From the NCBI RefSeq assembly GCF_042687825.1, contig NZ_JBHUQE010000002.1, forward strand, positions 62,001 to 126,000: 64,000 bases of DNA, in the 5' to 3' direction. The notes below the pieces were generated by a model. It had not been told where the DNA came from and made no database searches. It saw only the letters and a program-made list of their open reading frames with translations. Below are positions 50,260 to 59,590 of this stretch, piece after piece. How positions within the stretch are numbered: position 1 is the stretch's first letter; each line of letters starts with the position of its first letter. The position numbers and the translations under genes are program-made. This DNA comes from Sedimentitalea sp042687825 (GTDB taxonomy: Bacteria > Pseudomonadota > Alphaproteobacteria > Rhodobacterales > Rhodobacteraceae).

Positions 50260-51072
50260 GTGAGCGAACTGAAACATGGCGTGCCGAAACTGGCGCCGGC
50301 AGACGGCGATATCCTGCGCACAGCGCTGGCCCGAGGCTGGCAGGACTTCCGCAATGCACCGTTTTTCGGTCTGGCCTTTGCCGGATTCTATGTGTTGGGC
50401 GGCTGGCTGATGACCTGGGTCACGGCGCAGACCGGAACGACCTATTGGCTGGTTCTGGCGGCGATCGGCTTTCCCCTGATCGGTCCCTTTGCCGCGGTTG
50501 GCCTTTATGAGGTGTCGCGCCGGCTGGAGCTGAAGGAGCCGCTGGACCGATCGGCGATTTTCGGCGTGGTGCTGAAACAGGGCCGGCGCCAGTTGCCGTC
50601 GATCTGCGCCATCATCATCGTGGTTTTCCTGTGGTGGTTTTTTATCGGACACATGATTTTTGCGCTGTTCATGGGCCTGTCGACGATGACCAATGTCTCG
50701 ACCTCTTTTGATGTCTTTCTGACCGTCAACGGGATCACCATGCTGCTGGTTGGCACTGCGGTCGGGGCGCTGTTTGCGCTGCTGCTCTATATGATCACGG
50801 TGCTGGCCCTGCCATTGCTGCTGGATCGCGAGGTGGATTTCGTCACCGCCATGATCACCAGTTTCAAATATGTCCTGGCCCACCCGGTGCCGATGCTGGG
50901 ATGGGCAATCATCATTGCCGCTGTGACTTTTGCGGCGCTGATCCCCTGGTTTGTCGGATTGTTCCTGGCCTTGCCCCTGTTGGGGCACGCAACCTGGCAC
51001 CTTTACGACCAGCTGAAAATCGACGAGCCCGCCGAGACTGACACTGAGATCGAAGCGGAAGTCGGTGCCTAA
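50260..51072 (+). CDS. DUF2189 integral membrane protein
   Basis: A 270-residue inner-membrane protein with about six spans (FGLAFAGFYVLGGWLMTWV, LVLAAIGFPLIGPFAAVGLYEVSR, ICAIIIVVFLWWFFIGHMIF and three later ones). The N-terminal RTALARGWQDFRNAP and central GPFAAVGLYEVSRRLE pieces are the signature of DUF2189, and the tail ends with an acidic stretch. The family has no proven function. The start is GTG 50260 with GAGGAGAG before it. It is convergent with the small minus-strand gene, overlapping its stop by 4 bases. Confidence 0.85.
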   Translation: MSELKHGVPKLAPADGDILRTALARGWQDFRNAPFFGLAFAGFYVLGGWLMTWVTAQTGTTYWLVLAAIGFPLIGPFAAVGLYEVSRRLELKEPLDRSAIFGVVLKQGRRQLPSICAIIIVVFLWWFFIGHMIFALFMGLSTMTNVSTSFDVFLTVNGITMLLVGTAVGALFALLLYMITVLALPLLLDREVDFVTAMITSFKYVLAHPVPMLGWAIIIAAVTFAALIPWFVGLFLALPLLGHATWHLYDQLKIDEPAETDTEIEAEVGA

Positions 51073-51287
51073 TCGTCCTGTTCGCGCCCGGCAGAGACAA
51101 GCCGGGCGCGCAGGCTGACTGCGGCCGGATCCCCCTGTTCCAGCGCATAGACATAAGCATGGGTGAGATAGAACCCGGCCGCGTCCGGGTCGGGCGCGGT
51201 ATCTGCGGCCTCGGTATACAGCTGCACCAGTGCACGACGATCGCCGCGTGCATGCGCGGCCAGAAGCCGAGCTTCTAGATCGCTCAT
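51069..51287 (-). CDS. Small protein of unknown function, downstream of Rieske oxygenase
   Basis: A 72-residue cytosolic, helical protein (MSDLEARLLAAHARGDRRAL, then AGFYLTHAYVYALEQGDPAA), reading like a single TPR-type helical hairpin. Its ATG overlaps the stop of the Rieske oxygenase gene (ATGA), so it is cotranslated with that enzyme, which supports it as a real gene. I do not recognise a family and do not assign a role. Confidence 0.65.
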   Translation of the reverse strand: MSDLEARLLAAHARGDRRALVQLYTEAADTAPDPDAAGFYLTHAYVYALEQGDPAAVSLRARLVSAGREQDD

Positions 51288-52414
51288 TCGGCGGCGTGGG
51301 CCTGCTGGCGGTGATGCTGCATCCTGCCGGCAACCCAGTCGTGAAACAGATGCGTCGGCCCGTCCATCGCCGGCGAAAAGCGTCCGCCGTCAAAGCCCGG
51401 CGCACGGCGTCCGCGCTGCATGCCCTGAACCACAAAGATATCCTCTTCGAACACCGTCTTCCATTGCTGGGCGTTTCGGGCGCGCAGCCCCTCGTCGGTG
51501 GCGGGCTGGGTATAGTAGAGATGCACCTGCTCGATCGTGCGATCCGGCGCCATCGGCACCAGGATGATCGCAAAGGCGTGGTCGCGATGCACGCCCAGCA
51601 GAACATTGGGATAGGCGGCGATATATTCCGCCGCCGTGTCCCAGCGCGCGGACAGATCTGGGAAATCGGGAAAGACCTGGCCGTTTTCGTTGGTGATCTG
51701 GCGATAGACCCGCGTGCCCTGGCCGGAAAATGCTCCGGGCTGTTCGATGTGATAGTGATCTTCCAGCCGGGAATAGCTGTTCAGACCCGGATGCACCCAG
51801 GGCAGGTGGTAGCTTTCGCAATAGTTTTCGACCGCCAGTTTCCAGTTGCAGGCGACATCCAGCTGAAACCGGCTTTCGGCGCCGCCGTGAAACAGCGGCC
51901 TGTCGAACTCGGCCCAGCGGGCCATCAGATCGGACATCGCCACGTCAAAGGCCGGTGCGTCGCCCGACAGGTTGATCCACACCACGTCGAACCACACATG
52001 GCTGCGCACCTCGATCAGGCCCAGCGTGGCGCGGTCGATGCCGTCATGCGTGTTCTGCCCCGGTCCGCCCACATGCGGGGTGCTGACCAGGCGGCCGTCA
52101 GTGGCATAGCACCAGCTGTGATAGGGGCAGCGTATGGCGCCCTCGATCTTGCGCGGCGCCTCGACCAGGATCATGCCGCGGTGGCGGCAGGTATTCTGAA
52201 ACACCCGCACCGCGCCCTGCTTGTCGCGGATCAACAGCAGCGGCATGCCGAGAAAGCTGATCGGCACCGCATCGCCCGGTTCCGGCACGTCCGCCGCCAC
52301 GGCCAGCCCGGCCCATTGGCTGGCCAGCAACGCCTGTTTTTCTTCGTCAAAGACGCCGGCATCGGTGTAATGCGCGTTGGGCAACCCTTGAGCGCGGTCG
52401 ATTGGACGGCGCAC
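51284..52414 (-). CDS. Rieske-type aromatic-ring-hydroxylating/N-demethylating oxygenase, alpha subunit
   Basis: A 376-residue terminal oxygenase with a Rieske 2Fe-2S site (C76-R-H78 and C96-P-Y-H99) and a catalytic domain with ferrous-iron ligands. NYCESYHLPWVHPG gives H203 and H208; the carboxylate ligand lies in the C-terminal third. The layout fits the RHO group that contains glycine-betaine and other quaternary-amine demethylases as well as ring hydroxylases; a choline/betaine role would suit the sarcosine oxidase elsewhere in the window, but this is inference. The reductase is not adjacent. GTG 52414 is the first usual start. A GAGGAG site at 52451-52456 stands in front of an in-frame ATT (52444), so translation may begin there. 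Confidence 0.82.
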   Translation of the reverse strand: MRRPIDRAQGLPNAHYTDAGVFDEEKQALLASQWAGLAVAADVPEPGDAVPISFLGMPLLLIRDKQGAVRVFQNTCRHRGMILVEAPRKIEGAIRCPYHSWCYATDGRLVSTPHVGGPGQNTHDGIDRATLGLIEVRSHVWFDVVWINLSGDAPAFDVAMSDLMARWAEFDRPLFHGGAESRFQLDVACNWKLAVENYCESYHLPWVHPGLNSYSRLEDHYHIEQPGAFSGQGTRVYRQITNENGQVFPDFPDLSARWDTAAEYIAAYPNVLLGVHRDHAFAIILVPMAPDRTIEQVHLYYTQPATDEGLRARNAQQWKTVFEEDIFVVQGMQRGRRAPGFDGGRFSPAMDGPTHLFHDWVAGRMQHHRQQAHAAE

Positions 52415-52554
52415 GGCGGAAAGATCGGTGGCGGTTCTAGAAATGATCCTCTCCTCATCTGGTCGGTTATTCCTAACCAGACAGGGGCGTCTGTCCGCTC
52501 TCTCAGCGACGCGAGTTTTCTCACCGCGACATTCCGGGTCGCTTTCGTCGGCAA

Positions 52555-53352
52555 TCAGCGAAAGGCTTCGTCCGGTTGCAGCAATCGGCGGTGAAACGGC
52601 GGCAGTTCGGCGTCGGTGCGAAAACCGGCGCCGCGGGCGGCTTCGAGGATGGTCTTTCGGTTGTTGCCGAGATGTTCATAGACCATACGGGCGGCGCGGA
52701 CAGCGGTGGCGCTTTCGCGCATCGTCCGCGTGACGTAGCCGACCCAGTAATTGTTCTCGAACGAGGGCACGCGGGCGAGATAGTTGAACGAACTGGTCAT
52801 TGCCTTGCGGCGCGAGATCATCAGCGCGATGCCATCCTCCTGGCGGATCGCATAGCCCCGGAATTCGCGGGTGCGGGCATCGGTGGGCAGGCCCTGCATC
52901 TGCATGGCCTGGCGGGCCTCATAGCCGCGCACATAGGTGTGTCCGCAATTGCGGAACACATAGACCAGTCCGACGACAAAGCGCGCGTCGTCGGTAAAAC
53001 TGCGCCGGGAAAAACGGTACAGGCCGCTTGGAAACAGGTCATGCGGGATGTCGCGAATGCCGGCACCGACAAAGTCCGACAGGATCGGTCCGCTCAGGAC
53101 CGGCCGCGCGGTGACCAGGCTGTCGACCGGATCCAGCAGGATTCGCGCATCGACATTGAAGAAATCGCATATACGGTCCAGAACATCGGGACGCGGAAAG
53201 CTTTCGCCAGAGAGATAACGATTGAACTGGGTACGGTTGATGCCAAGCTGGCGGGACAGCTCGGAAACCGATGGGTAGCGTTTGGACAGAAGGCGCAGGT
53301 TGGCTCCGAACATGTTGCGCAATTCCGCCGGGGATCGTACCGGTCTGGACAT
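52555..53352 (-). CDS. XRE-type helix-turn-helix transcriptional regulator
   Basis: A 265-residue regulator with an N-terminal helix-turn-helix (LRLLSKRYPSVSELSRQLGINRTQFNRYLSGESFPRPDVLDRI, about residues 18-60) and a large C-terminal domain of about 180 residues (YVRGYEARQAMQMQG, SFNYLARVPSFENNYWVGYVTRTMR). This tail may sense a ligand; I do not recognise a named domain. GGAG stands before the ATG at 53352; the frame opens 10 codons earlier. It lies just upstream of the Rieske oxygenase gene on the same strand, separated by about 140 bases, and could control it. Confidence 0.78.
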   Translation of the reverse strand: MSRPVRSPAELRNMFGANLRLLSKRYPSVSELSRQLGINRTQFNRYLSGESFPRPDVLDRICDFFNVDARILLDPVDSLVTARPVLSGPILSDFVGAGIRDIPHDLFPSGLYRFSRRSFTDDARFVVGLVYVFRNCGHTYVRGYEARQAMQMQGLPTDARTREFRGYAIRQEDGIALMISRRKAMTSSFNYLARVPSFENNYWVGYVTRTMRESATAVRAARMVYEHLGNNRKTILEAARGAGFRTDAELPPFHRRLLQPDEAFR

Positions 53353-53594
53353 GACCGCTCCAGTCTTCGTGATCGTTTGCATTTCGCCGGTCCCAGGGTC
53401 CTGTTTTGTTATTATTGTTCTTCGAGGGAACGTCGCGTGATCTGACGCCGGTTGGCGTCAGCCATGGTTCCATCCGGGGTCAAAAGGCTACTCGCTTGGT
53501 CGCAAAAAGCAAGGGTGCGACCCGGGATAATCCATGACTGTGGCTAAAGTTTTGCCCCAATCTTCCCGGTATCAGGTGTGAATGGGAAGGTATA

Positions 53595-53945
53595 ATGCTC
53601 GGTTTAGTCATGTGGAGCGACAAGCAGTACGGCAAGGCGGTGATCTGGTGCGAAGATCACGGCGATCTGGCGTTCTATCGGCGGGACAAGGAGGATCCGG
53701 TGGTGCTGACCGCCGGCGATTGGGTCGAGTTCGACGAGGCTTGTCGCAGCGAGCTGCGAGTCGCCGAGAATCCGCGGTTGGTGAACAACGAGGGCGGAGC
53801 GATGGCGCCTGTGGCCACCAGCCCCTGCGATATGCCGCCAAAGCCCGGGCGCGAGCGCATCGACTTTGCGCCGATGCGCCGCATCTTTGACCTGCGGCGC
53901 GCCGAAGAGTTCCGCGAATTGGGCCTGTGCCGCGCCGAAGCCTGA
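53595..53945 (+). CDS. Conserved small protein of unknown function
   Basis: A 116-residue cytosolic protein, family not recognised. It reads MWSDKQYGKAVIWCEDHGDLAFYRR, then a hydrophilic middle, and a C-terminal helix (RRIFDLRRAEEFRELGLC). The N-terminal half, with an early strand-rich W-C-E-D-H-G-D-L-A-F segment and GDWVEFDE, may be a small beta barrel. GGGAAGG stands before the ATG. The stop lies 3 bases from the convergent ilvH end, so there is no room for a terminator between them. Confidence 0.7.
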   Translation: MLGLVMWSDKQYGKAVIWCEDHGDLAFYRRDKEDPVVLTAGDWVEFDEACRSELRVAENPRLVNNEGGAMAPVATSPCDMPPKPGRERIDFAPMRRIFDLRRAEEFRELGLCRAEA

Positions 53946-53948
53946 GCC

Positions 53949-54509
53949 TTATTCGCCGCGCGACAGGGCGGCCACGCCGGTACGGGCGATCTCGGCCAGA
54001 CCCAGAGGCCGCATCAGATCACCAAAGGCATCGATCTTTTCCGGCGCACCGGTGATTTCAAAGACAAAGCTGTTCAGGGTGCTGTCCACGACGCTGGCGC
54101 GGAAGATATCCGCCAGTCGCAGGGCTTCGACCCGCTTGTCGCCTTCGCCGACCACTTTCAGCATCGCCAGTTCGCGCTCGACCGACGGGCCTTCGACCGT
54201 CAGGTCGTGAACCTCGTGCACCGAGATGATCCGCCCCAGCTGGGCCTTGATCTGTTCGATCACCTGCGGCGTGCCGGTGGTGACGATGGTGATGCGGCTG
54301 AGATGGCCGGTATGATCCACCTCGGCCACCGTCAGGCTTTCGATGTTATAGCCGCGCCCGGAAAACAGCCCGATGACGCGCGCCAGCACGCCGGGTTCGT
54401 TCTCGACCAGCACCGCCAGCGTGTGGCTTTCGTTCTGATCCGAAAAGGTGGGGCGCAGGTTATAGGCCGAATGCTTGGTCGCGCCTTTCTTGATGTGTAG
54501 TGCAGACAT
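53949..54509 (-). CDS. ilvH: Acetolactate synthase, regulatory (small) subunit
   Basis: Regulatory subunit of acetohydroxyacid synthase, which starts the valine, leucine and isoleucine routes; the small subunit gives feedback inhibition by valine. The 186-residue product has an N-terminal ACT domain (LAVLVENEPGVLARVIGLFSGRGYNIESL, residues about 30-60) and a C-terminal ALS small-subunit domain (ERELAMLKV, ADIFRASVVDSTLNSFVFEITG, GLAEIARTGVAALSRG). The ATG at 54509 has GAGGA 8 bases upstream; a second ATG two codons earlier is too close to it. It follows ilvB by 87 bases in one operon. Confidence 0.95.
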   Translation of the reverse strand: MSALHIKKGATKHSAYNLRPTFSDQNESHTLAVLVENEPGVLARVIGLFSGRGYNIESLTVAEVDHTGHLSRITIVTTGTPQVIEQIKAQLGRIISVHEVHDLTVEGPSVERELAMLKVVGEGDKRVEALRLADIFRASVVDSTLNSFVFEITGAPEKIDAFGDLMRPLGLAEIARTGVAALSRGE

Positions 54510-54596
54510 GTTCATGTTCCTCGATCTCGTCTCGTGCGCCGGTCGGATCATTACCCGAGCTTGCGGCGCGTTGTCCTGCGGGGAAGGCGGTCTGGA

Positions 54597-56348
<1,752 letters not shown>

Positions 56349-56383
56349 CTGTTTAGCTCCATCCGCGACAGCGTTTTGCGCAC

Positions 56384-56411
56384 AAAAAAGCCCCCGGTCT
56401 TTGGCGGGGGC
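56384..56411 (-). terminator. Attenuator terminator of the ilvBH leader
   Basis: On the minus strand GCCCCCG pairs with CGGGGGC (plus positions 56405-56411 and 56390-56396), followed by TTTTTT (plus A-run 56384-56389). It lies between the leader peptide and ilvB. Its 5' arm shares bases 56410-56411 with an alternative pairing, as described under findings. Confidence 0.9.
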
Positions 56412-56436
56412 GCATGGGGTTAGATATGGTCTACCG

Positions 56437-56484
56437 TCACCGGCCCATGCGCGTGTTTCCTACGATTACGACTAGGGTCTTCAT
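56437..56484 (-). CDS. ilv operon leader peptide
   Basis: A 15-residue leader, MKTLVVIVGNTRMGR, with a run of branched-chain residues L-V-V-I-V. Codons in the run are CTA, GTC, GTA, ATC and GTA, and CTA and GTA are rare choices in such high-GC genes. The ATG at 56484 has GGAG 8 bases upstream; an in-frame ATG six codons earlier (56502) is possible. It precedes the terminator at 56384-56411 and an antiterminator pairing (plus positions 56410-56418 with 56444-56452). Low charged-tRNA supply would stall a ribosome in the run and allow transcription into ilvB. Confidence 0.85.
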   Translation of the reverse strand: MKTLVVIVGNTRMGR

Positions 56485-56727
56485 CCCAGAGGCTCCATTC
56501 ATGCTGGGCGCAGATTATTTGCGCCGCAAACGGGCGTCAACAGGCAATCGGGCCAGGAATCGGGCCGGGCCTTGCCGGCATGTGCTGATTTTCCCGCTTT
56601 TCGTCCCGCCTTTCGTCCCGGTGCGACGAAATTTCTCGCACCGGTGGCCGGTCGATGCGGTCGCGGGCAAACCCGATGGCATCACCGGTTTTGCCGGTGG
56701 CAATGCCGGGGCTGCACGGAACGATGT

Positions 56728-57549
56728 TCAAAGACGGGTCGGGCGGCGATCCGGCAGGTTGATATTGGCGACCTGTTCGGCAATCGGATCGGTGGACAGC
56801 GGATGGGTTTCCGTGTCGTAGTGCCGGGGATCGTTCATCTGTTGCCATTCGCCGCCGAAATACACTTCGAGACCGGAAAACTTGGCCTTGTAGCCCATCT
56901 TCTGGCTGCCGGGGACCCAATAGCCCAGATAGACATAGGGCAGGTTGGCGTTGCGGGCGATGTCGATGTGATCCAGGATCATATGCGTGCCCAGGCTGAA
57001 TTGCGGTCGGTCCGGGGCGTAAAAGGAATAGACCATGCTCAACCCGTCCTCGAGAACATCGGTCAGGCTGACCGCGATCAACTCATGGGCGTCGGGGTCG
57101 GTATATTCGATCACCCGGCTGCGGATCGGGGTCTCCTCGATCATCGCGGCGAATTCGAACACATCCATGTCGGCCATGCCGCCATCGGCATGGCGCGCGT
57201 CAAGATAGCGGCGGAACAGATCGTACTGATCCTCTGTCGCCCAGGGCGACGTGGCCCGCCGGCTCAGCGAGACATTGCGGCGCGCGGTCCGCTTTTGGCT
57301 TTTCGAAGGTTTGAACCGCGACACATCAATCCGCGCCGACAGGCAGGCCGAACACTCGGCACAGGACGGGCGGTACAGCACGTTCTGCGAGCGCCGGAAC
57401 CCCTGTTGGCTGAGACTGTTGTTCAGCCGGTCCGCGTTCTCGCCTTGCAGCGACGTGAACAGCTTGCGCTCCATCCGGCCCTCGAGATAGGGGCAGGGCT
57501 GAGGGGCCGTCACATAGAATTGCGGCGCAATGGGTAGGGTGTGGCGCAT
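56728..57549 (-). CDS. bpt: Aspartate/glutamate leucyltransferase (N-end rule)
   Basis: Adds leucine from leucyl-tRNA to proteins that begin with aspartate or glutamate, sending them to ClpS/ClpAP. The 273-residue protein has the family start (FYVTAPQPCPYLEGRMERKLFT), the cysteine cluster SCAECSACLSARIDVSRFKPSKSQKR, and the catalytic-fold C-terminal part (SLGTHMILDHIDIARNANLPYVYLGYWV, MGYKAKFSGLEV). Such bacterial enzymes are related to eukaryotic arginyltransferase. The start is the ATG at 57549. Confidence 0.92.
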   Translation of the reverse strand: MRHTLPIAPQFYVTAPQPCPYLEGRMERKLFTSLQGENADRLNNSLSQQGFRRSQNVLYRPSCAECSACLSARIDVSRFKPSKSQKRTARRNVSLSRRATSPWATEDQYDLFRRYLDARHADGGMADMDVFEFAAMIEETPIRSRVIEYTDPDAHELIAVSLTDVLEDGLSMVYSFYAPDRPQFSLGTHMILDHIDIARNANLPYVYLGYWVPGSQKMGYKAKFSGLEVYFGGEWQQMNDPRHYDTETHPLSTDPIAEQVANINLPDRRPTRL

Positions 57550-57620
57550 AGAGGGTCAGAAAGTCCGCGGTTGCTTTCCAAAAAGGATAACAACCGATGC
57601 CGGTCCCGCCAAGTGCGGAT

Positions 57621-58064
57621 TCAGGCATTGATTACCGACCTGCGGTTCAGGGCGACCGTGCCCAGGAAGGCGTCGCTCAGGCCCTGGCCGCGGGCGCTGG
57701 TCAGCATCATGACGATAGAGATGACCTGCAGGATCGGCACCGCGATGCTGATCGTGTAGCCGGTGGTATGGGCCAGCGCCATCTGAATGTCGAACCGCGT
57801 GCCCTGCGCGGTGCGAAATTCGATCCCGGCAAAGCGCATGCCCCAGGTGGCCGACCCGTTGGCCAGGGTCACGACGCGATAGGCAAAACCGATGACCAGC
57901 ACCAGCAGCGGCCAGACAAAGGCGCCGACAAAGGCGGTCAGCAATACGGCCACCAGGCTGAGCGCAAGGATCAGCACCATGTCGATCACCCAGGCCAGCA
58001 GCCGTTTGGCCGGTACTGCGGCATAGAACTGGGGTTGGCGGTCGGGGTCGGGCAGATGAAACAT
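57621..58064 (-). CDS. RDD family membrane protein
   Basis: A 147-residue inner-membrane protein. The N-terminal PAKRLLAWVIDMVLILALSL contains the R-x-x-A-x-x-(I/V)-D RDD signature. Further spans are LLTAFVGAFVWPLLVLVIGFAY and TGYTISIAVPILQVISIVMML, and WGMRFAGIEFRTAQG sits between them. RDD proteins have been linked to ion transport and stress, mostly without proof. It lies 75 bases upstream of bpt on the same strand and may be cotranscribed. Confidence 0.85.
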   Translation of the reverse strand: MFHLPDPDRQPQFYAAVPAKRLLAWVIDMVLILALSLVAVLLTAFVGAFVWPLLVLVIGFAYRVVTLANGSATWGMRFAGIEFRTAQGTRFDIQMALAHTTGYTISIAVPILQVISIVMMLTSARGQGLSDAFLGTVALNRRSVINA

Positions 58065-58153
58065 GTCAAGGCTTCCAGGGCTACGGGCTATGGGTATTGG
58101 GACAGGTCAGGCCACCCCCGCGGTCAGGCGGGGGCGGCGGGTGAGGGTGCGGA

Positions 58154-58582
58154 TCAGGCGGCTTCGTCTTCGTTGTTGTCGTCGCGGGCCGCCTTGCGGG
58201 CGCGTTCTTCCATGAACTGGTCGAACTCGGCCTTGTCCTTGGCTTCGCGCAGCCGTTCGAGAAAGGCTTCGAAATTGTTCTGTTCCTCTTCGAGCCGGCG
58301 CAGGGTTTCTTCCTTATAGGCGTCAAAGGCACTGTTGCCGGACGACGTGGTGACGCTCATGCGGTGTTTTTTCCAGCTCGCACGGCTGCAGGATTTGTTG
58401 AACATGCGTTTGCTCCAGATCATGTAGAACAGAAGGGCCAGGCCGATCGGCCAGAAAAAGACAAAGCCAAGGACCATTGCGGCGATCCAGGCGCCCTTGC
58501 CCTTGCTGTCAAGCCAGGCCTCGCTGCGGGAAAACCAGCCCGGATGGGACGTGGCGGGGACGGTGTCGGTCATCATGGTCAT
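58154..58582 (-). CDS. DUF2852 membrane protein
   Basis: A 142-residue protein with one or two membrane spans (GAWIAAMVLGFVFFWPIGLALLFYMIW, residues about 28-56) and a long charged C-terminal helix (YKEETLRRLEEEQNNFEAFLERLREAKDKAEFDQFMEERARKA, probable coiled coil). The domain pattern matches DUF2852, found in Alphaproteobacteria, function unknown. The ATG at 58582 has GGAGAGAG upstream; an ATG three codons on is possible. Two copies of a 19-bp palindrome lie 38-114 bases upstream and look like its operator. Confidence 0.82.
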   Translation of the reverse strand: MTMMTDTVPATSHPGWFSRSEAWLDSKGKGAWIAAMVLGFVFFWPIGLALLFYMIWSKRMFNKSCSRASWKKHRMSVTTSSGNSAFDAYKEETLRRLEEEQNNFEAFLERLREAKDKAEFDQFMEERARKAARDDNNEDEAA

Positions 58583-58619
58583 TGTCAGGTCTCTCTCCAG
58601 ATCAGGTGGTCGGTTTGGT

Positions 58620-58638
58620 ATGTGAATGTCTTTCACAT
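58620..58638. promoter_or_regulatory. Operator-like palindrome, copy 1
   Basis: ATGTGAATGTCTTTCACAT: a 7-5-7 inverted repeat (ATGTGAA, TTCACAT). It lies 38-56 bases upstream of the DUF2852 start codon. The half-sites are spaced too widely for CRP (TGTGA-N7-TCACA). Confidence 0.6.
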
Positions 58639-58676
58639 TGAATAGATCGGAACCCGCAGCGGCAATTGCAAGGGGG

Positions 58677-58695
58677 ATGTGAATGTTTTTTACAT
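58677..58695. promoter_or_regulatory. Operator-like palindrome, copy 2
   Basis: ATGTGAATGTTTTTTACAT: differs from copy 1 at only two bases. Its centre lies 57 bases from that of copy 1, roughly five to six helical turns, which fits two sites for one regulator. Confidence 0.55.
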
Positions 58696-58817
58696 TCAGG
58701 CTGGCGCAACCCGCCGCAGCCGGTATTTTCGCTGCATCAGCAGAAACCGCAAGGGGCAGCGGTCAGGGCCGGCAAGAGCGCCCCCGGTGCGGGCTGCCCC
58801 AGCCCGTACCCCCGGAC

Positions 58818-58849
58818 AAAAAAATCCCGGCCAGTTCCTGGGCCGGGAC
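58818..58849 (-). terminator. Rho-independent terminator of ssb
   Basis: On the minus strand TCCCGGCC pairs with GGCCGGGA around CAGGAACT (plus 58825-58848), followed by a run of seven T (plus A-run 58818-58824). It lies 46 bases after the ssb stop. Confidence 0.92.
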
Positions 58850-58894
58850 ATGTCGATCTATCGGTTTTCCTGCCCGGGCGGGGCAAGGGGGCAA

Positions 58895-59398
58895 TCAGAA
58901 CGGGATTTCGTCGTCCATGTCGCGCGAGGCCGGGGCGTTCTGCCCGCCGCCACCACCGCCGCCGCCGAAACGGTCGTCCTGCGGGCCGCTGTCATAGCCG
59001 CCCTGGCCGCCACCATATCCGCCGCCGCCGCCACCGCCGCCCTCGCCGCGACCGTCCAGCATGGTCAGTTCCGACTTGTAGGGGCGCAGAACGACCTCGG
59101 TGCTGTAGCGGTCATTGCCGCTCTGGTCCTGCCATTTGCGGGTTTCCAGTTGGCCTTCGATATAGACCTTGGAGCCTTTGCGCAGATATTGCTCGGCCAC
59201 GCGCGCCAGCGGTTCGGAAAAGATCGCCACCGAGTGCCATTCGGTGCGTTCGCGGCGCTCGCCGGTGTTGCGGTCCTTCCAGGTTTCCGACGTGGCGATC
59301 CGCAGGTTGCAGACCTTGCCGCCGTTCTGAAAGGTGCGCACCTCGGGGTCGCGACCCAGGTTTCCGATGAGAATGACTTTGTTGACTGAGCCGGCCAT
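58895..59398 (-). CDS. ssb: Single-stranded DNA-binding protein
   Basis: Coats single-stranded DNA in replication and repair. The 167-residue protein has the OB-fold (MAGSVNKVILIGNLGRDPEVRT, RTEWHSVAIFSEPLARVAEQYL, KGSKVYIEGQLETRKWQD; residues 1-110), a glycine-rich linker (GEGGGGGGGGYGGGQGG) and the acidic partner-binding tip DMDDEIPF. A TATAGT -10 element and a LexA-like site (59482-59496) lie upstream, so it may belong to the SOS set. A strong terminator follows. Confidence 0.97.
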   Translation of the reverse strand: MAGSVNKVILIGNLGRDPEVRTFQNGGKVCNLRIATSETWKDRNTGERRERTEWHSVAIFSEPLARVAEQYLRKGSKVYIEGQLETRKWQDQSGNDRYSTEVVLRPYKSELTMLDGRGEGGGGGGGGYGGGQGGYDSGPQDDRFGGGGGGGGQNAPASRDMDDEIPF

Positions 59399-59481
59399 GA
59401 GCTTCCCGATCCTGTGTTTCTTGTTTCGCCTGTTGCAGGTCCGAATCCGAGCGATCCGGTTCGGGCCAGACTATACGCCTG

Positions 59482-59496
59482 GAACACAGGTTGAAA
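59482..59496 (-). promoter_or_regulatory. LexA-like SOS box in the ssb promoter
   Basis: On the minus strand TTTC-N7-GTTC, one base away from the Rhodobacter LexA consensus GTTC-N7-GTTC. It sits just upstream of a TATAGT -10-like element (plus 59471-59476), where LexA would block the promoter. One mismatch keeps this tentative. Confidence 0.4.
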
Positions 59497-59590
59497 CACG
59501 GATAACGGGCTCTCCTCATGCAGAGACTGGCATTTTGCCCGGATCCCGGTATATTGCGGCGTGAGGCAGTTGAGACAGGGCAGAAACCGG

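Larger units (their letters stand above)
58583..58894. other. Region between the DUF2852 gene and ssb
   Basis: A 312-base gap. It holds the two palindromic operator-like sites (58620-58638 and 58677-58695) and the ssb terminator (58818-58849). I see no further gene in the remaining bases. Confidence 0.6.

Noticed and set aside
58910..59060. Glycine-codon repeat block near the end of ssb as a microsatellite of interest
   Set aside because: Glycine-rich linkers are normal in SSB proteins; the block encodes that linker.
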